From the NCBI RefSeq assembly GCF_900323885.1, contig NZ_OOHJ01000018.1, positions 1,537,001 through 1,601,000 on the forward strand: a DNA stretch of 64,000 nucleotides, written 5' to 3'. The notes under the pieces are model-generated. The model ran no database searches and had not been told where the DNA came from. It saw only the letters and a list, made by a program, of their open reading frames with translations. Below, piece by piece: positions 1 to 8,527 of this stretch. The DNA is from [Actinomadura] parvosata subsp. kistnae. GTDB taxonomy: Bacteria > Actinomycetota > Actinomycetes > Streptosporangiales > Streptosporangiaceae. Made by a program: the position numbers and the translations under genes. Position 1 is the stretch's first letter; each line of letters opens with the position of its first letter.

Positions 1-38
1 CGCTGCCTCCCCGCCCCTCTGCGGCGGGTGTTCACCAT
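1..38 (-). CDS. possible N-terminus of a regulator running off the left edge
   Basis: An ATG on the minus strand at 38 opens a frame reading MVNTRRRGAGRQ to the window edge. Short Arg-rich starts of this kind are common in TetR-type regulators, and a regulator divergent from an efflux gene would make sense. Only 12 codons are visible and the ribosome binding site is weak, so this is a guess. Confidence 0.25.
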   Translation of the reverse strand, partial: MVNTRRRGAGRQ

Positions 39-152
39 GGGCGCTCTCGCCATCCGGATCACCGCGTCACGGGTCCTTTCAGCCTGAGCCAGGCTGATCC
101 ATCACGAGCGGGGCCGATCTCCGGGTCCCGCCTTCCTGTGAGAGCTCCTCTG

Positions 153-1384
153 ATGCCTTTCGCTGTGTACCTGCTCGGACTGGCGGTCTTCGCCCAGGGC
201 ACGTCCGAGTTCATGCTGTCCGGGCTCGTGCCCGGCATCGCCGCCGACCTCGGCGTGTCCATCCCCGCCGCCGGGCTGCTCACCTCCGCGTTCGCCGCCG
301 GCATGGTCGTCGGCGCGCCGCTGATGGCCGCGCTCAGCCTGCGGCTGTCCCGGCGGGCCGCGCTGCTCGCCTTCCTGATCGTCTTCCTCGCCGTCCACGT
401 GCTCGGCGCGGTCACCACCAGCTACGAGGTGCTGGTCGCGACGCGCGTCGTGGCGGCGCTGGCCAACGCCGGGTTCCTCGCCGTCGCCCTGGCCACCGCC
501 GTCGCCCTCGCCCCCTCCGACGCCAAGGGGCGCGCCACGTCCGTCCTGCTGGGCGGGGTCACCCTCGCCTGCGTCGCCGGAGTGCCCGGAGGGGCGCTGC
601 TGGGCGAGGTGTGGGGGTGGCGGTCGGCGTTCTGGGCGGTGGCCCTGGCGCTGGTGCCGGCCATCGTCGCCGTCCTGAAGTCCGTGCCCGGCGGTGCTCC
701 CGGAGCTTCTTCGGACGGGACCTCCGCTGTGGAAACCGGAGCCTCTTCGGGCGGGGCCTCGCGTCCGCGGGGCGGGAGCGTCCGGGGTGAGCTGCGGGTG
801 CTGCGCCGGCCCCGGCTGCTGGTGCTCCTGCTGCTCGGCGCCCTGGTCAACGGCGCCACCTTCTGCACCTTCACCTACCTCGCCCCGTGCTCACCGGCGC
901 GAGCGGGATCGGCTCCTCCTGGATGCCGGCGATGCTCGCGCTGTTCGGGGCCGGCTCGTTCGCCGGGGTGACGATCAGCGGGCGGATCGCCGACCGCAGG
1001 CCCGTGCCGCTGCTGGTGGTCGGCGGGCTCGCGCTGGCGGCGGGCTGGGCCGCGTTCGCCCTGGCGGCCGGCGCCGCCGTGCCGGCGATCGTGCTGGTCC
1101 TCGTCCAGGGGACGCTGTCGTTCGCCGTCGGCTCCACGCTGATCACGCAGGTCCTGTACGCGGCCACCGGCGCACCCACCATGGGCGGCGCCTTCGCCAC
1201 GGCGGCGTTCAACGTGGGCGCCACGCTCGGCCCCGGGCTCGGCGGCCTGGCCATCGGGGCCGGGCTCGGGCTCCGCTCGCCGCTGTGGGTGAGCGCCGCG
1301 ATGGTGGGGCTCGCGCTGGCCGTCGCGGGCATCGCCGGGTTGCGCGTCCGGCTGAATCGGATGGAGGTGGAGGTTCCGCGATGA
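153..1384 (+). pseudogene. Cmx/CmrA-type chloramphenicol efflux MFS transporter, frameshifted
   Basis: Drug/proton antiporter of the DHA1 group. The N-terminal half (MPFAVYLLGLAVFAQGTSEF start, ATG 153; an in-frame GTG lies at 138) has the six-helix pattern and the start typical of Cmx/CmrA chloramphenicol exporters. The reading frame breaks at a CCCC run (883-886): the first frame drifts into nonsense after TYLAP, while the second resumes at 887 with LTGASGIGSSWMPAML and runs through helices 7-12 to the stop at 1384. One added C restores a protein of about 410 residues. The central loop (about residues 180-210) is unusually long and rich in Gly, Ala and Ser. Either a recent pseudogene or a homopolymer sequencing error; both halves are otherwise intact. 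Confidence 0.8.
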
Positions 1385-1397
1385 CACGCTGAGGGGT

Positions 1398-2186
1398 ATG
1401 GATGCTGCCGCACATTTCCGTCAGGAAGCCCGCGCCTTCCACGCCGCCGCCCGCCGGGCCGCCAAGGCGGGCGACGCGCCCCCCGTGCCGTCCTGCCCCG
1501 AGTGGACGATGACCGACCTCGTGTTCCACCTGGCCGGGGTGCACCGGTTCGTGATCGCCATCATCAGGGACCGGCTCGACGGGCCGCCCGACCCCGCCGA
1601 GCTGGCCAAGGCCGAGCTGCCCGCCGACACGGAGGGCTGGCCCGTCCCCGGCCGCACCCCGACCCACGGGCCCATCCCCCCTACCTTGCTGGACGCCTTC
1701 CAGGAGGGCGCGGAGCGGCTGGAGACCCTGTTCAAGGAGCGGTCACCGGGCGATCCCGTGTGGACCTGGTCGGAGGATCACACGGTCGGGTTCTGGCTGC
1801 GGATGCAGACGATCGAGGCCGCCGTGCACCGCTGGGACGCCGAGAACGCCGTCGGCGACCCCGGCCCGATCCACGAGGAGATCGCGGTCGACGCCGTCAC
1901 CCAGACGTTCGAGGTGATGGCGCCGGCCCGGCGGGCCTGGCAGTCGGCGCCGCCGGGTTCGGGCGAGCGGTTCCGGTTCGTCCGGACCGACGGGCCCGGC
2001 GAGTGGGTGGTGCGCTTCGACGGCGAGCACGTACGGCTCGGCGGCAGAGCGGCTCACGTCGAGCTGGCCGGCACGGCGTCAGACCTGATGCTGTTCCTGT
2101 GGCGGCGGATCCCGGCCGACGCGCTCGACGTCCAGGGGGACAAGACCGTGCTCGACCGCTACTTCGACCTGGTGCCGCCGATCTGA
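1398..2186 (+). CDS. maleylpyruvate isomerase-type, mycothiol-dependent family protein
   Basis: 262 residues. The N-terminal DinB-like helical bundle carries PSCPEWTMTDLVFHL, where the Cys-Pro-x-Trp plus downstream His pattern is typical of actinobacterial mycothiol-dependent maleylpyruvate isomerase homologues (TIGR03083 type). The C-terminal part (about 170-262) has the usual small beta-rich domain. It starts 14 bp after the stop of the broken exporter and may be cotranscribed. True substrate is unknown; most members of the family are uncharacterised mycothiol S-transferases. Confidence 0.8.
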   Translation: MDAAAHFRQEARAFHAAARRAAKAGDAPPVPSCPEWTMTDLVFHLAGVHRFVIAIIRDRLDGPPDPAELAKAELPADTEGWPVPGRTPTHGPIPPTLLDAFQEGAERLETLFKERSPGDPVWTWSEDHTVGFWLRMQTIEAAVHRWDAENAVGDPGPIHEEIAVDAVTQTFEVMAPARRAWQSAPPGSGERFRFVRTDGPGEWVVRFDGEHVRLGGRAAHVELAGTASDLMLFLWRRIPADALDVQGDKTVLDRYFDLVPPI

Positions 2187-2197
2187 CCCGGAGCGAT

Positions 2198-2228
2198 TTG
2201 AGTTCGCCTATAGGCGAACTTCTAGCGT
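2198..2228 (+). promoter_or_regulatory. MerR-type promoter with a perfect 20-bp dyad
   Basis: A perfect palindrome, AGTTCGCCTATAGGCGAACT, occupies 2201-2220. A -35-like TTGAGT lies at 2198-2203 and a TANNNT -10 (TAGCGT) at 2223-2228, a 19-bp spacer, which is the overlong spacing typical of MerR-activated promoters. The operon it would drive ends with a MerR gene (4349-4747). The predicted transcription start coincides with the ATG at 2236, so the message may be leaderless. Confidence 0.6.
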
Positions 2229-2235
2229 CGCTGCC

Positions 2236-2892
2236 ATGACACCGAACGACCTCATCGGCCGCCTCCGTATCGCCGTCGTGATCGGCAGCGTGCGCAGGCC
2301 CCGGCTGGCCGACCCCCTCGCCGCGTGGCTGGAACGCGAGCTGGCCGCGATCGACTGGCTCGACCTCGACCTGATCGACCTCGCCACGGCGGCGCTGCCG
2401 ATGCACGACCTGCTTCCCGGCGGTGGTGCGGCGTCCCCGATCTCCGGCAGGCTCGCGGACGCCGACGGGTTCGTGCTCCTCGTGCCGGAGTACAACCACA
2501 GCTTCCCCGCGCCTCTGAAGAACGCGATCGACTGGCACTTCACCGAGTGGGCGTACAAGCCGGTCGGGTTCGTCGGATACGGCGCCTCCGGCGGCATCAG
2601 GGCCGTGGAGCAGTTGCGGACGGTCTTCCCCGAGCTGCGGGCGACCACCGTCCGCGAGTCGGTGCTGATCCCGATGGCGTGGGAGCACCTGGACGCGGCG
2701 GGCGCGTTCGTCCCGCCGCCGGGCACGGCGCAGGCGCTGCACGCGATGATGAGCGAGCTGCGCACATGGGCGGGCGCCCTGCGCCCGCTCCGGCGCACGG
2801 ACCCGGCCGGCCGACGGAGCACGGACGCGGCCGGTCAGCCGCTCGCGGACCCGGCCGGTCAGCCGCTCGCGAACCCGGCTGGGCGGCCGTGA
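2236..2892 (+). CDS. NAD(P)H-dependent FMN reductase
   Basis: Flavodoxin-fold reductase of the FMN_red family. The phosphate-binding GSVRRPRLA (near residue 17) and the PEYNHSFPAPLKNAIDW segment (about 88-104) match the family, which makes reduced FMN or reduces quinones and azo compounds with NAD(P)H. The last about 30 residues (after 190) are an 8-residue repeat with a DPAGQPLA consensus, outside the fold. First gene of a three-gene operon (reductase, DHA2 exporter, MerR); its TGA overlaps the next GTG (GTGA). The operon looks like a redox- or drug-responsive module. Confidence 0.85.
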   Translation: MTPNDLIGRLRIAVVIGSVRRPRLADPLAAWLERELAAIDWLDLDLIDLATAALPMHDLLPGGGAASPISGRLADADGFVLLVPEYNHSFPAPLKNAIDWHFTEWAYKPVGFVGYGASGGIRAVEQLRTVFPELRATTVRESVLIPMAWEHLDAAGAFVPPPGTAQALHAMMSELRTWAGALRPLRRTDPAGRRSTDAAGQPLADPAGQPLANPAGRP

Positions 2893-4352
2893 GCAGGCTG
2901 ACGCGGCCGGAGTTGCGGGCCGCGGTCGTGCTGGCGTCCGGCGGGCTGATGGCGGTGCTGGACGCCACGATCGTCGCGGTGGCGCTGCCGGGGCTGATGG
3001 CGGCGTTCGGCACGGCGCTGACCTCCGTGCAGTGGATCATCACCGCGTACACCCTGGCGATGGTGGCGACGATGCCGCTCGCCGCCGGCCTGGCGGCGCG
3101 GTGGGGCGCCCGGCGCGTGTACGTGGTGGCGCTGGCCGGTTTCGCGGTCGCCTCGGCGGTCGCCGGCGCGGCGGGCGGCCTGGGCTGGCTGATCGCGGCG
3201 CGGGCGGCGCAGGGCCTCAGCGGCGGGTTGATGGCGCCGCTGGGCATGGCGATCGGGTTCGGCGCGGTCGCGCCCGAGCGGCGCGGCCGGATGATGGCGA
3301 TCACGGGCCTGCCGATGCTGGTCGGGCCGATCCTCGGCCCGGTGCTCGGCGCGGCCCTGCTGGGCGCCGGGTCGTGGCGGGCGCTGTTCCTCGTCACGGT
3401 GCCGCTGGCGCTGCTGGGGATCGCGGGCACGCTGGCGTGGCTGCCGCCCGACCCGGCGCGCGACCGGGCGGCCCGGCTCGACCTGGCCGGCGCGGTGCTG
3501 CTGGTCCCGGGCGTCGTCGGGGTGGCGTTCGGCATCAGCGCCCAGGACGGCCCCGCCTGGGTGCGCCTCGCCACCGCGATCCTGGGTGTGGCGCTGGTCG
3601 CGGCGTTCTCGGTGCGGGCGCTGACCCATCCGGAGCCGCTGCTGCGGGTCGGCCTCCTGCGCAACCCGACGTTCGGGGCGGGCGCCGCGGTCCTGGCCCT
3701 GTACGCGGCCCCGTACTTCGGCTCGGCGCTGCTGATGCCCGCGTACGTGCAGGTGCTCCGCGGCGACGGCGCGTCGGTCACGGCGGCGCTGATGGTTCCT
3801 GGCGCGGTCGGCATGGGCGTCAGCCTGCAGATCGCCGCCCGGCTCCTGGAACGGCTCGGCCCCCGGCGGGTCGTCGGCACCGGGCTCGGCCTGGCCATCG
3901 CCGCCGGCCTCCTGAGCGTGCTCGTCCTGCGCCCGGACACCCCTTATCCGGTGCTCGGCGTGCTCGGATTCCTCCAGGGGGCGGGCACCGGGGCGATCAT
4001 GATGCCGACGATGTCGAGCTCCAGCCGCGATCTGAACGGCCCCGACCTGGCTTCGGGCTCCGCGCTGCTGTCCCTGGTGAACACGGTCGCCAACGGCCTG
4101 GGCACCGTGGCGGTCAGCGCGTTGTTCACGGTGCTCACGGCCGCGGTGACCGGCGGCGCGTCGCTCATCGACCTGTCGGGCCCGGGCGGATCCGCCCAGG
4201 TGGCCGCCGCCGTGGACGCGCTGCGGTGGACCCAGGCGGCGGCCGTCGTCGTGATGTCGCTCGCCCTGCTGGTGCGGCTGCGCTTCCCGAGGCCCGCCTC
4301 GGCCATACTGGACGGGCGAGAGGCGGCGGCGAAGGTCGGAGGTGTGCCATGA
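2889..4352 (+). CDS. DHA2-family MFS drug exporter
   Basis: 487 residues from the GTG that overlaps the reductase stop. Motif-C-like and N-terminal LDATIVAVALPGL (helix 1) and QWIITAYTLA (helix 2) are signatures of the EmrB/QacA 14-helix proton antiporters. Hydrophobic helices run the whole length. The longer open frame starting at 2325 is only the out-of-frame shadow of the reductase. Translationally coupled on both sides: GTGA upstream, ATGA with the MerR gene downstream, so the exporter is likely induced with its regulator. Confidence 0.85.
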   Translation: MSRLTRPELRAAVVLASGGLMAVLDATIVAVALPGLMAAFGTALTSVQWIITAYTLAMVATMPLAAGLAARWGARRVYVVALAGFAVASAVAGAAGGLGWLIAARAAQGLSGGLMAPLGMAIGFGAVAPERRGRMMAITGLPMLVGPILGPVLGAALLGAGSWRALFLVTVPLALLGIAGTLAWLPPDPARDRAARLDLAGAVLLVPGVVGVAFGISAQDGPAWVRLATAILGVALVAAFSVRALTHPEPLLRVGLLRNPTFGAGAAVLALYAAPYFGSALLMPAYVQVLRGDGASVTAALMVPGAVGMGVSLQIAARLLERLGPRRVVGTGLGLAIAAGLLSVLVLRPDTPYPVLGVLGFLQGAGTGAIMMPTMSSSSRDLNGPDLASGSALLSLVNTVANGLGTVAVSALFTVLTAAVTGGASLIDLSGPGGSAQVAAAVDALRWTQAAAVVVMSLALLVRLRFPRPASAILDGREAAAKVGGVP

Positions 4353-4747
4353 CGGTCACCGGCCACCACGGCCCGGAGGCGGGCTCGGCCTCGCTCACGG
4401 TCGGGCAGGTGGCCGTTGCCGCCGGAGTGACGGCCAACGCGGTCCGCTTCTACGAGCGTTACGGCGTGATCACCGCCCACCGCAACAGCGGCAACGCCCG
4501 CCGCTTCACCGTCGACGCGATCTGCCGCATCCGGCTGGCCCTGGCCGCCCAGCGCGTGGGCCTCACCCTCAAGGAGAGCGCCGACATCCTCGCCGGCATC
4601 CCGCCGCTCTCCCGCGACCTCGCCCAGTGGCTGGCCGCCGGCGAAGAGCTCGTCCGGGCCGGGCGCGCCCGCGTCGACCAGCTCCAGGCCACCGTGAACG
4701 AGCTGGCCACCATGGACTTCCTCCAGGACACCCGGCCGCACCGCTGA
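4349..4747 (+). CDS. MerR-family transcriptional regulator
   Basis: 132 residues. The N-terminal winged helix begins LTVGQVAVAAGVTANAVRFYERYGVI, the classic MerR recognition region, followed by a dimerisation helix ending LATMDFLQ. There is no large effector domain and no clear metal-binding Cys pair, so the signal is not a thiolate metal. ATGA overlap with the exporter makes this the last gene of the operon starting at 2236. The 20-bp dyad within a 19-bp promoter spacer at 2198-2228 is the natural target, implying autoregulation. Confidence 0.85.
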   Translation: MTVTGHHGPEAGSASLTVGQVAVAAGVTANAVRFYERYGVITAHRNSGNARRFTVDAICRIRLALAAQRVGLTLKESADILAGIPPLSRDLAQWLAAGEELVRAGRARVDQLQATVNELATMDFLQDTRPHR

Positions 4748-4828
4748 TCGCCCCGGGCACCGACCGCCTCCCGTGAGGGAGGCCCCTTCCGCATTCGCAC
4801 AGCCTTACAGCAGGCAGGAACACACAGC

Positions 4829-5578
4829 ATGCACACCCTTCACGGCAAGACCGCCCTCGTCACCGGTGCGAGCAGGGGAATCGGCCGGGCGATCGCCCGC
4901 CGCCTGGCCGGTGACGGCGCCCGCGTCGCCGTCCACTACGGCGGCAACGAGCGGGCCGCCGCCGAAACCGTCGCCGCCATCGAGGCGGCCGGCGGGCAGG
5001 CGTTCGCCCTGCGAGCCGAGCTGGGCACGCCCGGCGACGCCGAACGCCTGTGGGCCGCCTTCGACGCCCGCGCCGACGGGCTCGACATCCTGGTCAACAA
5101 CGCCGGCATCCTCAACGACGAGCCCGGCATCGAGCACGTCACCCGGGGGCAGTTCGAGCGGATCTTCGCGGTCAACGCCACCGCCCCGTTCTTCATCACC
5201 CAGCACGCGCTGCCCCGGCTGCGCGACGGCGGCCGGATCGTCAACATCTCCACAATGCTGACCCGCGGCTCGGCCATGCCGCAGTCCATCAGCTACGCGA
5301 TGTCCAAGGGCGCGCTCGACGTGCTCACCTCGACGCTCGCCAAGCAACTCGGCCCGCGCGCGATCACCGTCAACACCGTCGCGCCCGGCGTCATCGACAC
5401 CGACATGCACGAGGGCAGGCTCGTCGGCGACGCGCTGGCCTGGGTGTCGTCGCTGTCACCGATGGGCCGCGTCGGCACCCCTGAGGACGTGGCCGGCGCG
5501 GTGGCGTTCCTGGCCGGCGACGACAGCCGCTGGGTGACCGGCCACTGGCTCGACGCCTCAGGAGGCACCCTCCTCTGA
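4829..5578 (+). CDS. SDR-family oxidoreductase
   Basis: 249 residues, classical short-chain dehydrogenase/reductase. TGASRGIG cofactor motif near residue 12, NNAG at about 90, catalytic Ser and Y-x-x-x-K (YAMSKG) near 155, and C-terminal GHWLDASGG. The basic residue after the Gly motif suggests NADP(H). Most like 3-oxoacyl-ACP reductase-type or glucose dehydrogenase-like SDRs; substrate cannot be told. Separate from the MerR operon by 81 bp and convergent with the DUF2000 gene 7 bp downstream. Confidence 0.85.
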   Translation: MHTLHGKTALVTGASRGIGRAIARRLAGDGARVAVHYGGNERAAAETVAAIEAAGGQAFALRAELGTPGDAERLWAAFDARADGLDILVNNAGILNDEPGIEHVTRGQFERIFAVNATAPFFITQHALPRLRDGGRIVNISTMLTRGSAMPQSISYAMSKGALDVLTSTLAKQLGPRAITVNTVAPGVIDTDMHEGRLVGDALAWVSSLSPMGRVGTPEDVAGAVAFLAGDDSRWVTGHWLDASGGTLL

Positions 5579-5585
5579 GGGCGCC

Positions 5586-6038
5586 TCATCGCAGCAACGG
5601 CAGCCGCCCGGTGAGCCGATCGACGATCGCGCGGGGCCCGAAGAGGCTGACCGCGTAGTACGGGGGCTCCTCGGTGCGGGCCAGCTCGGCCAGGTAGTCG
5701 TCGTACACGTTGGTGCGCTGGGCGATCGCCGCCATGTCGGCCACCACCAGCTCCGGCTCGGCGGCGGCGTCCTTCCTGACGCGCTCCACGATCGCGGCCG
5801 GCGCGCCGAGCACGGTGCAGCCCGTCCACGGCAGCCCGGCGTGCGGCAGGCCGGAGGCGTCCACGCCGCCCGACCCGACGATGGCCGGGACGCTGACCCC
5901 GACGGAGGCGGCCAGGCAGGCGGCGGCGTTGGCCTGCAGCCCGCGCGGCAGGTCGCGGTCGATCACGATCACCCATTTGACCGCGAGCTCCTTGGTGGGC
6001 AGGTCGGTACGCCGGTCGAGCTCGTCCAGCACGGTCAT
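5586..6038 (-). CDS. DUF2000 family protein
   Basis: 150 residues beginning MTVLDELDRRTDLPTKELAV. The pattern of an N-terminal strand with KWVIVIDRDLP and the C-terminal YDDYLAEL segment is that of the DUF2000 family, whose function is not known. The frame stays open to 6575 but that part is antisense to the Lrp gene; the ATG at 6038 is the family start. Divergent from an Lrp/AsnC regulator with a perfect dyad in between, an arrangement that suggests the Lrp protein controls it, perhaps in amino-acid metabolism or export. Confidence 0.75.
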   Translation of the reverse strand: MTVLDELDRRTDLPTKELAVKWVIVIDRDLPRGLQANAAACLAASVGVSVPAIVGSGGVDASGLPHAGLPWTGCTVLGAPAAIVERVRKDAAAEPELVVADMAAIAQRTNVYDDYLAELARTEEPPYYAVSLFGPRAIVDRLTGRLPLLR

Positions 6039-6105
6039 CCACGGATCCCTTCTCCGAAGTTCTCCCAGAAGAGTCACACCGTGGCCGCTCGTCCGCCAAA
6101 CAAAA

Positions 6106-6140
6106 GCACGTCTTTCCGAAGATAATTCGGAAAGACGTGC
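6106..6140. promoter_or_regulatory. perfect 15-bp inverted repeat, likely Lrp operator
   Basis: Arms GCACGTCTTTCCGAA and TTCGGAAAGACGTGC are exact complements separated by GATAA. The site lies between the divergent DUF2000 and Lrp genes, 12 bp before the Lrp GTG. Lrp/AsnC proteins bind about 15-bp dyads with AT-rich centres, so autoregulation plus control of the DUF2000 gene is the simplest reading. Confidence 0.7.
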
Positions 6141-6152
6141 CAGGATGCGTAC

Positions 6153-6647
6153 GTGGACGAACTTGATGCGGCGATACTCGCCGAGCTGCAGCGCGACGGC
6201 CGCCAGACCAACCGCGAGCTGGCCGAGCACCTTGGCATCGCGCCCTCGACCTGCCTGGAGCGGGTGCGCTCGCTGCGCGCGTCCGGCGTCATCGAGGGCT
6301 TCCACGCCGAGGTCAACCTCGACGCGATCGGCCGCCCCGTGCAGGCGCTGATCAACGTACGCCTGCATCCGAAGATCAGGGAGGCGGTGGAGGGGTTCCG
6401 TGACTACGTGGCCGCGTTGCCGGAGACGCTGGCCGTGTTCGTCGTGTCGGGCGGGGACGACTTCATCATCCAGGTCGGGGTGCGCGACGCCGGGCATCTG
6501 CGCGACTTCGTGCTCGACCACGTCTCCCGGCATCGCAACATCGCCGACGTCCGCACGTCCCTGGTCTATGACCACATCCGCAAGACGTCGGTGGAGGTGC
6601 TGCCACCCGAGCGCCCCTCGCGGCCCCGCACCGGCCGCAAACGCTGA
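6153..6647 (+). CDS. Lrp/AsnC-family transcriptional regulator
   Basis: 164 residues from GTG. N-terminal helix-turn-helix (VDELDAAILAELQRDGRQTNR, then LGIAPSTCLERVRSL) followed by the RAM effector domain (about 65-140) with a GGDDFIIQV segment. The C-terminus has a basic tail (RPSRPRTGRKR). Feast/famine regulators of this type sense amino acids and usually control the divergent neighbour and themselves; here the neighbour is a DUF2000 gene and the shared spacer holds a perfect dyad. Confidence 0.88.
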   Translation: MDELDAAILAELQRDGRQTNRELAEHLGIAPSTCLERVRSLRASGVIEGFHAEVNLDAIGRPVQALINVRLHPKIREAVEGFRDYVAALPETLAVFVVSGGDDFIIQVGVRDAGHLRDFVLDHVSRHRNIADVRTSLVYDHIRKTSVEVLPPERPSRPRTGRKR

Positions 6648-6889
6648 TCATCATGAACACTTGCCGACCGCAACACTAAATAGGTGGTGGCCGAATGGCT
6701 CGCCCGGTTACGGTTACGGCAGGTCAGCGCGCGGACAAGGGGTGGCGATGCCGCTGGCGGCGCCTCGCCGCACCCTGTCCGTCTGCCGGCCTCGTGGGCC
6801 CGCGGCTCACCGTACGGAGTCGTCCGACGGCGAGGCGATGGTCACCAGGGGCACCGTCCAAAACCCCCAGATGATCGCGAGCCGCGGGC

Positions 6890-7858
6890 TCACCCCTTCC
6901 TGGGCGGGGAGAAGCCCTCGATGGCCTGGCTCAGCAGGTCCCTGAACGTCGGGCTGCCGGTGTGCCCCGAGTCCTCCACCACGTACAACCTGGCGTCCGG
7001 CCAGACCTTGGTCAGCTCCCACGCCGTCTGCAGCGGGCCGCCCATGTCCATGCGGCCGTGGATCAGCGCGCCGGGGATGCCGGCCAGGCGGTGCGCGTTC
7101 CGCAGCAGGACGCCCTCCTCCAGCCAGGCGCCGTTGGCGAAGTAGTGGGCGCAGATGCGGGTCAGGGCCATGACGGCGTCGGCCGGGCGGTCGCTGTAGG
7201 CGTTCGGCTTGCCGTTGGCCTCCTGGGAGATCACCGCGTCCTCCCAGGTGACCCAGTCTTGGGCGGCCTTCTCCCGTACCTTCTGGTCGGGGTCGGCCAG
7301 CAGCCGCGAGTACGCCGCCAGCACCCCGAACACGTCCCCGTCGCGATCGGCCTCCGGTACCCCTTGCAGGAACCGCTCCTGCGCCTCCGGGAAGAACCTG
7401 CCGACGCCCCGGTAGAGCCATTCGATCTCCGAACGGCGGGTCATCGTGACGGCCGGGATGACGATCTCCGACACCCGCTCCGGGTGCGTCTCGGCGTAGG
7501 CCAGGATCAGCGTCGAGCCCCACGAACCCCCGTACATCAGCCACTTGTCGATGCCCAGGTGCTCGCGCAGCAGCTCCATGTCGGCGATCAGGTGGTGGGT
7601 GGTGTTGTTGGTCAAGTCGGTGGCCGGGTCGCTGGCGTGCGGGCGGCTGCGACCGCAGTTGCGCTGGTCGAACAGGACGATGCGGAACCGTTCCGGATCA
7701 AAGGTGCGGCGCATGTTGACCGAGCAACCCGAGCCGGGCCCGCCGTGCACGACCACGGCGGGCTTGCCGTCCGGGTTGCCGCAGACCTCCCAGTACACGA
7801 GGTTGCCGTCACCGACGTCGAGCATGCCGTGCTCGTAAGGTTCGATCGCGGGGTACAA
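6890..7858 (-). CDS. pip: proline iminopeptidase (alpha/beta hydrolase)
   Basis: 322 residues, peptidase family S33. HGGPGSG oxyanion-hole motif at about 39-45, DQRNCGRS after it, nucleophile elbow GGSWGS (Ser near 110), and the C-terminal EDSGHTG carrying the catalytic His. Releases N-terminal proline from peptides in the cytoplasm. The TTG start at 7858 is chosen because GAGGAG-type Shine-Dalgarno sequence sits 6 bp upstream and the protein begins MYPAIEPYEHGMLDV, which is the family start. Monocistronic. Confidence 0.9.
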   Translation of the reverse strand: MYPAIEPYEHGMLDVGDGNLVYWEVCGNPDGKPAVVVHGGPGSGCSVNMRRTFDPERFRIVLFDQRNCGRSRPHASDPATDLTNNTTHHLIADMELLREHLGIDKWLMYGGSWGSTLILAYAETHPERVSEIVIPAVTMTRRSEIEWLYRGVGRFFPEAQERFLQGVPEADRDGDVFGVLAAYSRLLADPDQKVREKAAQDWVTWEDAVISQEANGKPNAYSDRPADAVMALTRICAHYFANGAWLEEGVLLRNAHRLAGIPGALIHGRMDMGGPLQTAWELTKVWPDARLYVVEDSGHTGSPTFRDLLSQAIEGFSPPRKG

Positions 7859-7905
7859 AGCGGACTCCTCTCAGCGATATAACAGCGCTTCAATATAGCT
7901 GGAGA

Positions 7906-8463
7906 TCACCCCGCCGACTTGAGTTCCTCAAGATACTCACGCAGCGGCTTCAGCCCCGCTCCGGCCCGCCGCTCATCCACCCTCGCCTCGTCCTCGATCG
8001 GAGTGCGCGGCCGCCACCGCCCCTGCGGATCGGTCTCCCACTGCGTCCCGTACACCTGCGGCCGCTTCTCCGCCACCCGCACCCGATCCACCAGAAACGC
8101 CAGGTCGGACGGGTCGGCATCGCCCTTCTCCACCGCCGCGCGCATCAGCTCCAGCCCGCGCTTCTGCAACTCCAGATCACGATCGGCATGCTGCACCAGC
8201 GCCCACGCCGCCCGCGCCCCGTCCTCACCGACCAGCGCGAACCCCGGCCACCCGTACCGGTCGAGGATCTGCCGCATGCGCTCGGTGTTCGCCTTCTCCA
8301 CCCGATCCCAGTCCTCCTGGGACGCCTCCAGGGTCCTGATCTCCTGATCCTGCTTGAGCCGGTCGAGCAGCTCGGCCCGCAACGCCGGATTCTCCGGCGC
8401 CGCCTCACCACAGGCGGCGACCAAGGCCAGGGCGGTGAGCAGGGAGATGAGGAACGCGCGCAT
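7906..8463 (-). CDS. secreted or lipid-anchored DUF6624-type protein
   Basis: 185 residues. Starts MRAFLISLLTALALVAACGEA: a short signal peptide ending in a plausible lipobox (VAAC), so probably an extracellular lipoprotein. The body contains the GWPGFALVGEDGARAAWALVQHAD segment typical of DUF6624 proteins, whose function is unknown. The ATG at 8463 has a strong GGAGG site (AAGGAGGCGGTGC ATG). Frame is open upstream to 8802 but that part is antisense noise. Same strand as the next secreted protein, 64 bp downstream of its stop. Confidence 0.72.
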   Translation of the reverse strand: MRAFLISLLTALALVAACGEAAPENPALRAELLDRLKQDQEIRTLEASQEDWDRVEKANTERMRQILDRYGWPGFALVGEDGARAAWALVQHADRDLELQKRGLELMRAAVEKGDADPSDLAFLVDRVRVAEKRPQVYGTQWETDPQGRWRPRTPIEDEARVDERRAGAGLKPLREYLEELKSAG

Positions 8464-8527
8464 GCACCGCCTCCTTCCACCGGAGGTCCCGCGGCGACCG
8501 GCATGCCGCCGCGGGACGATCGCTTGG

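Noticed and set aside
6807..6893. 28-codon minus-strand ORF overlapping the pip stop (GTGA) with one hydrophobic helix
   Set aside because: Too short and without other support; may be a fragment of a lost membrane gene.
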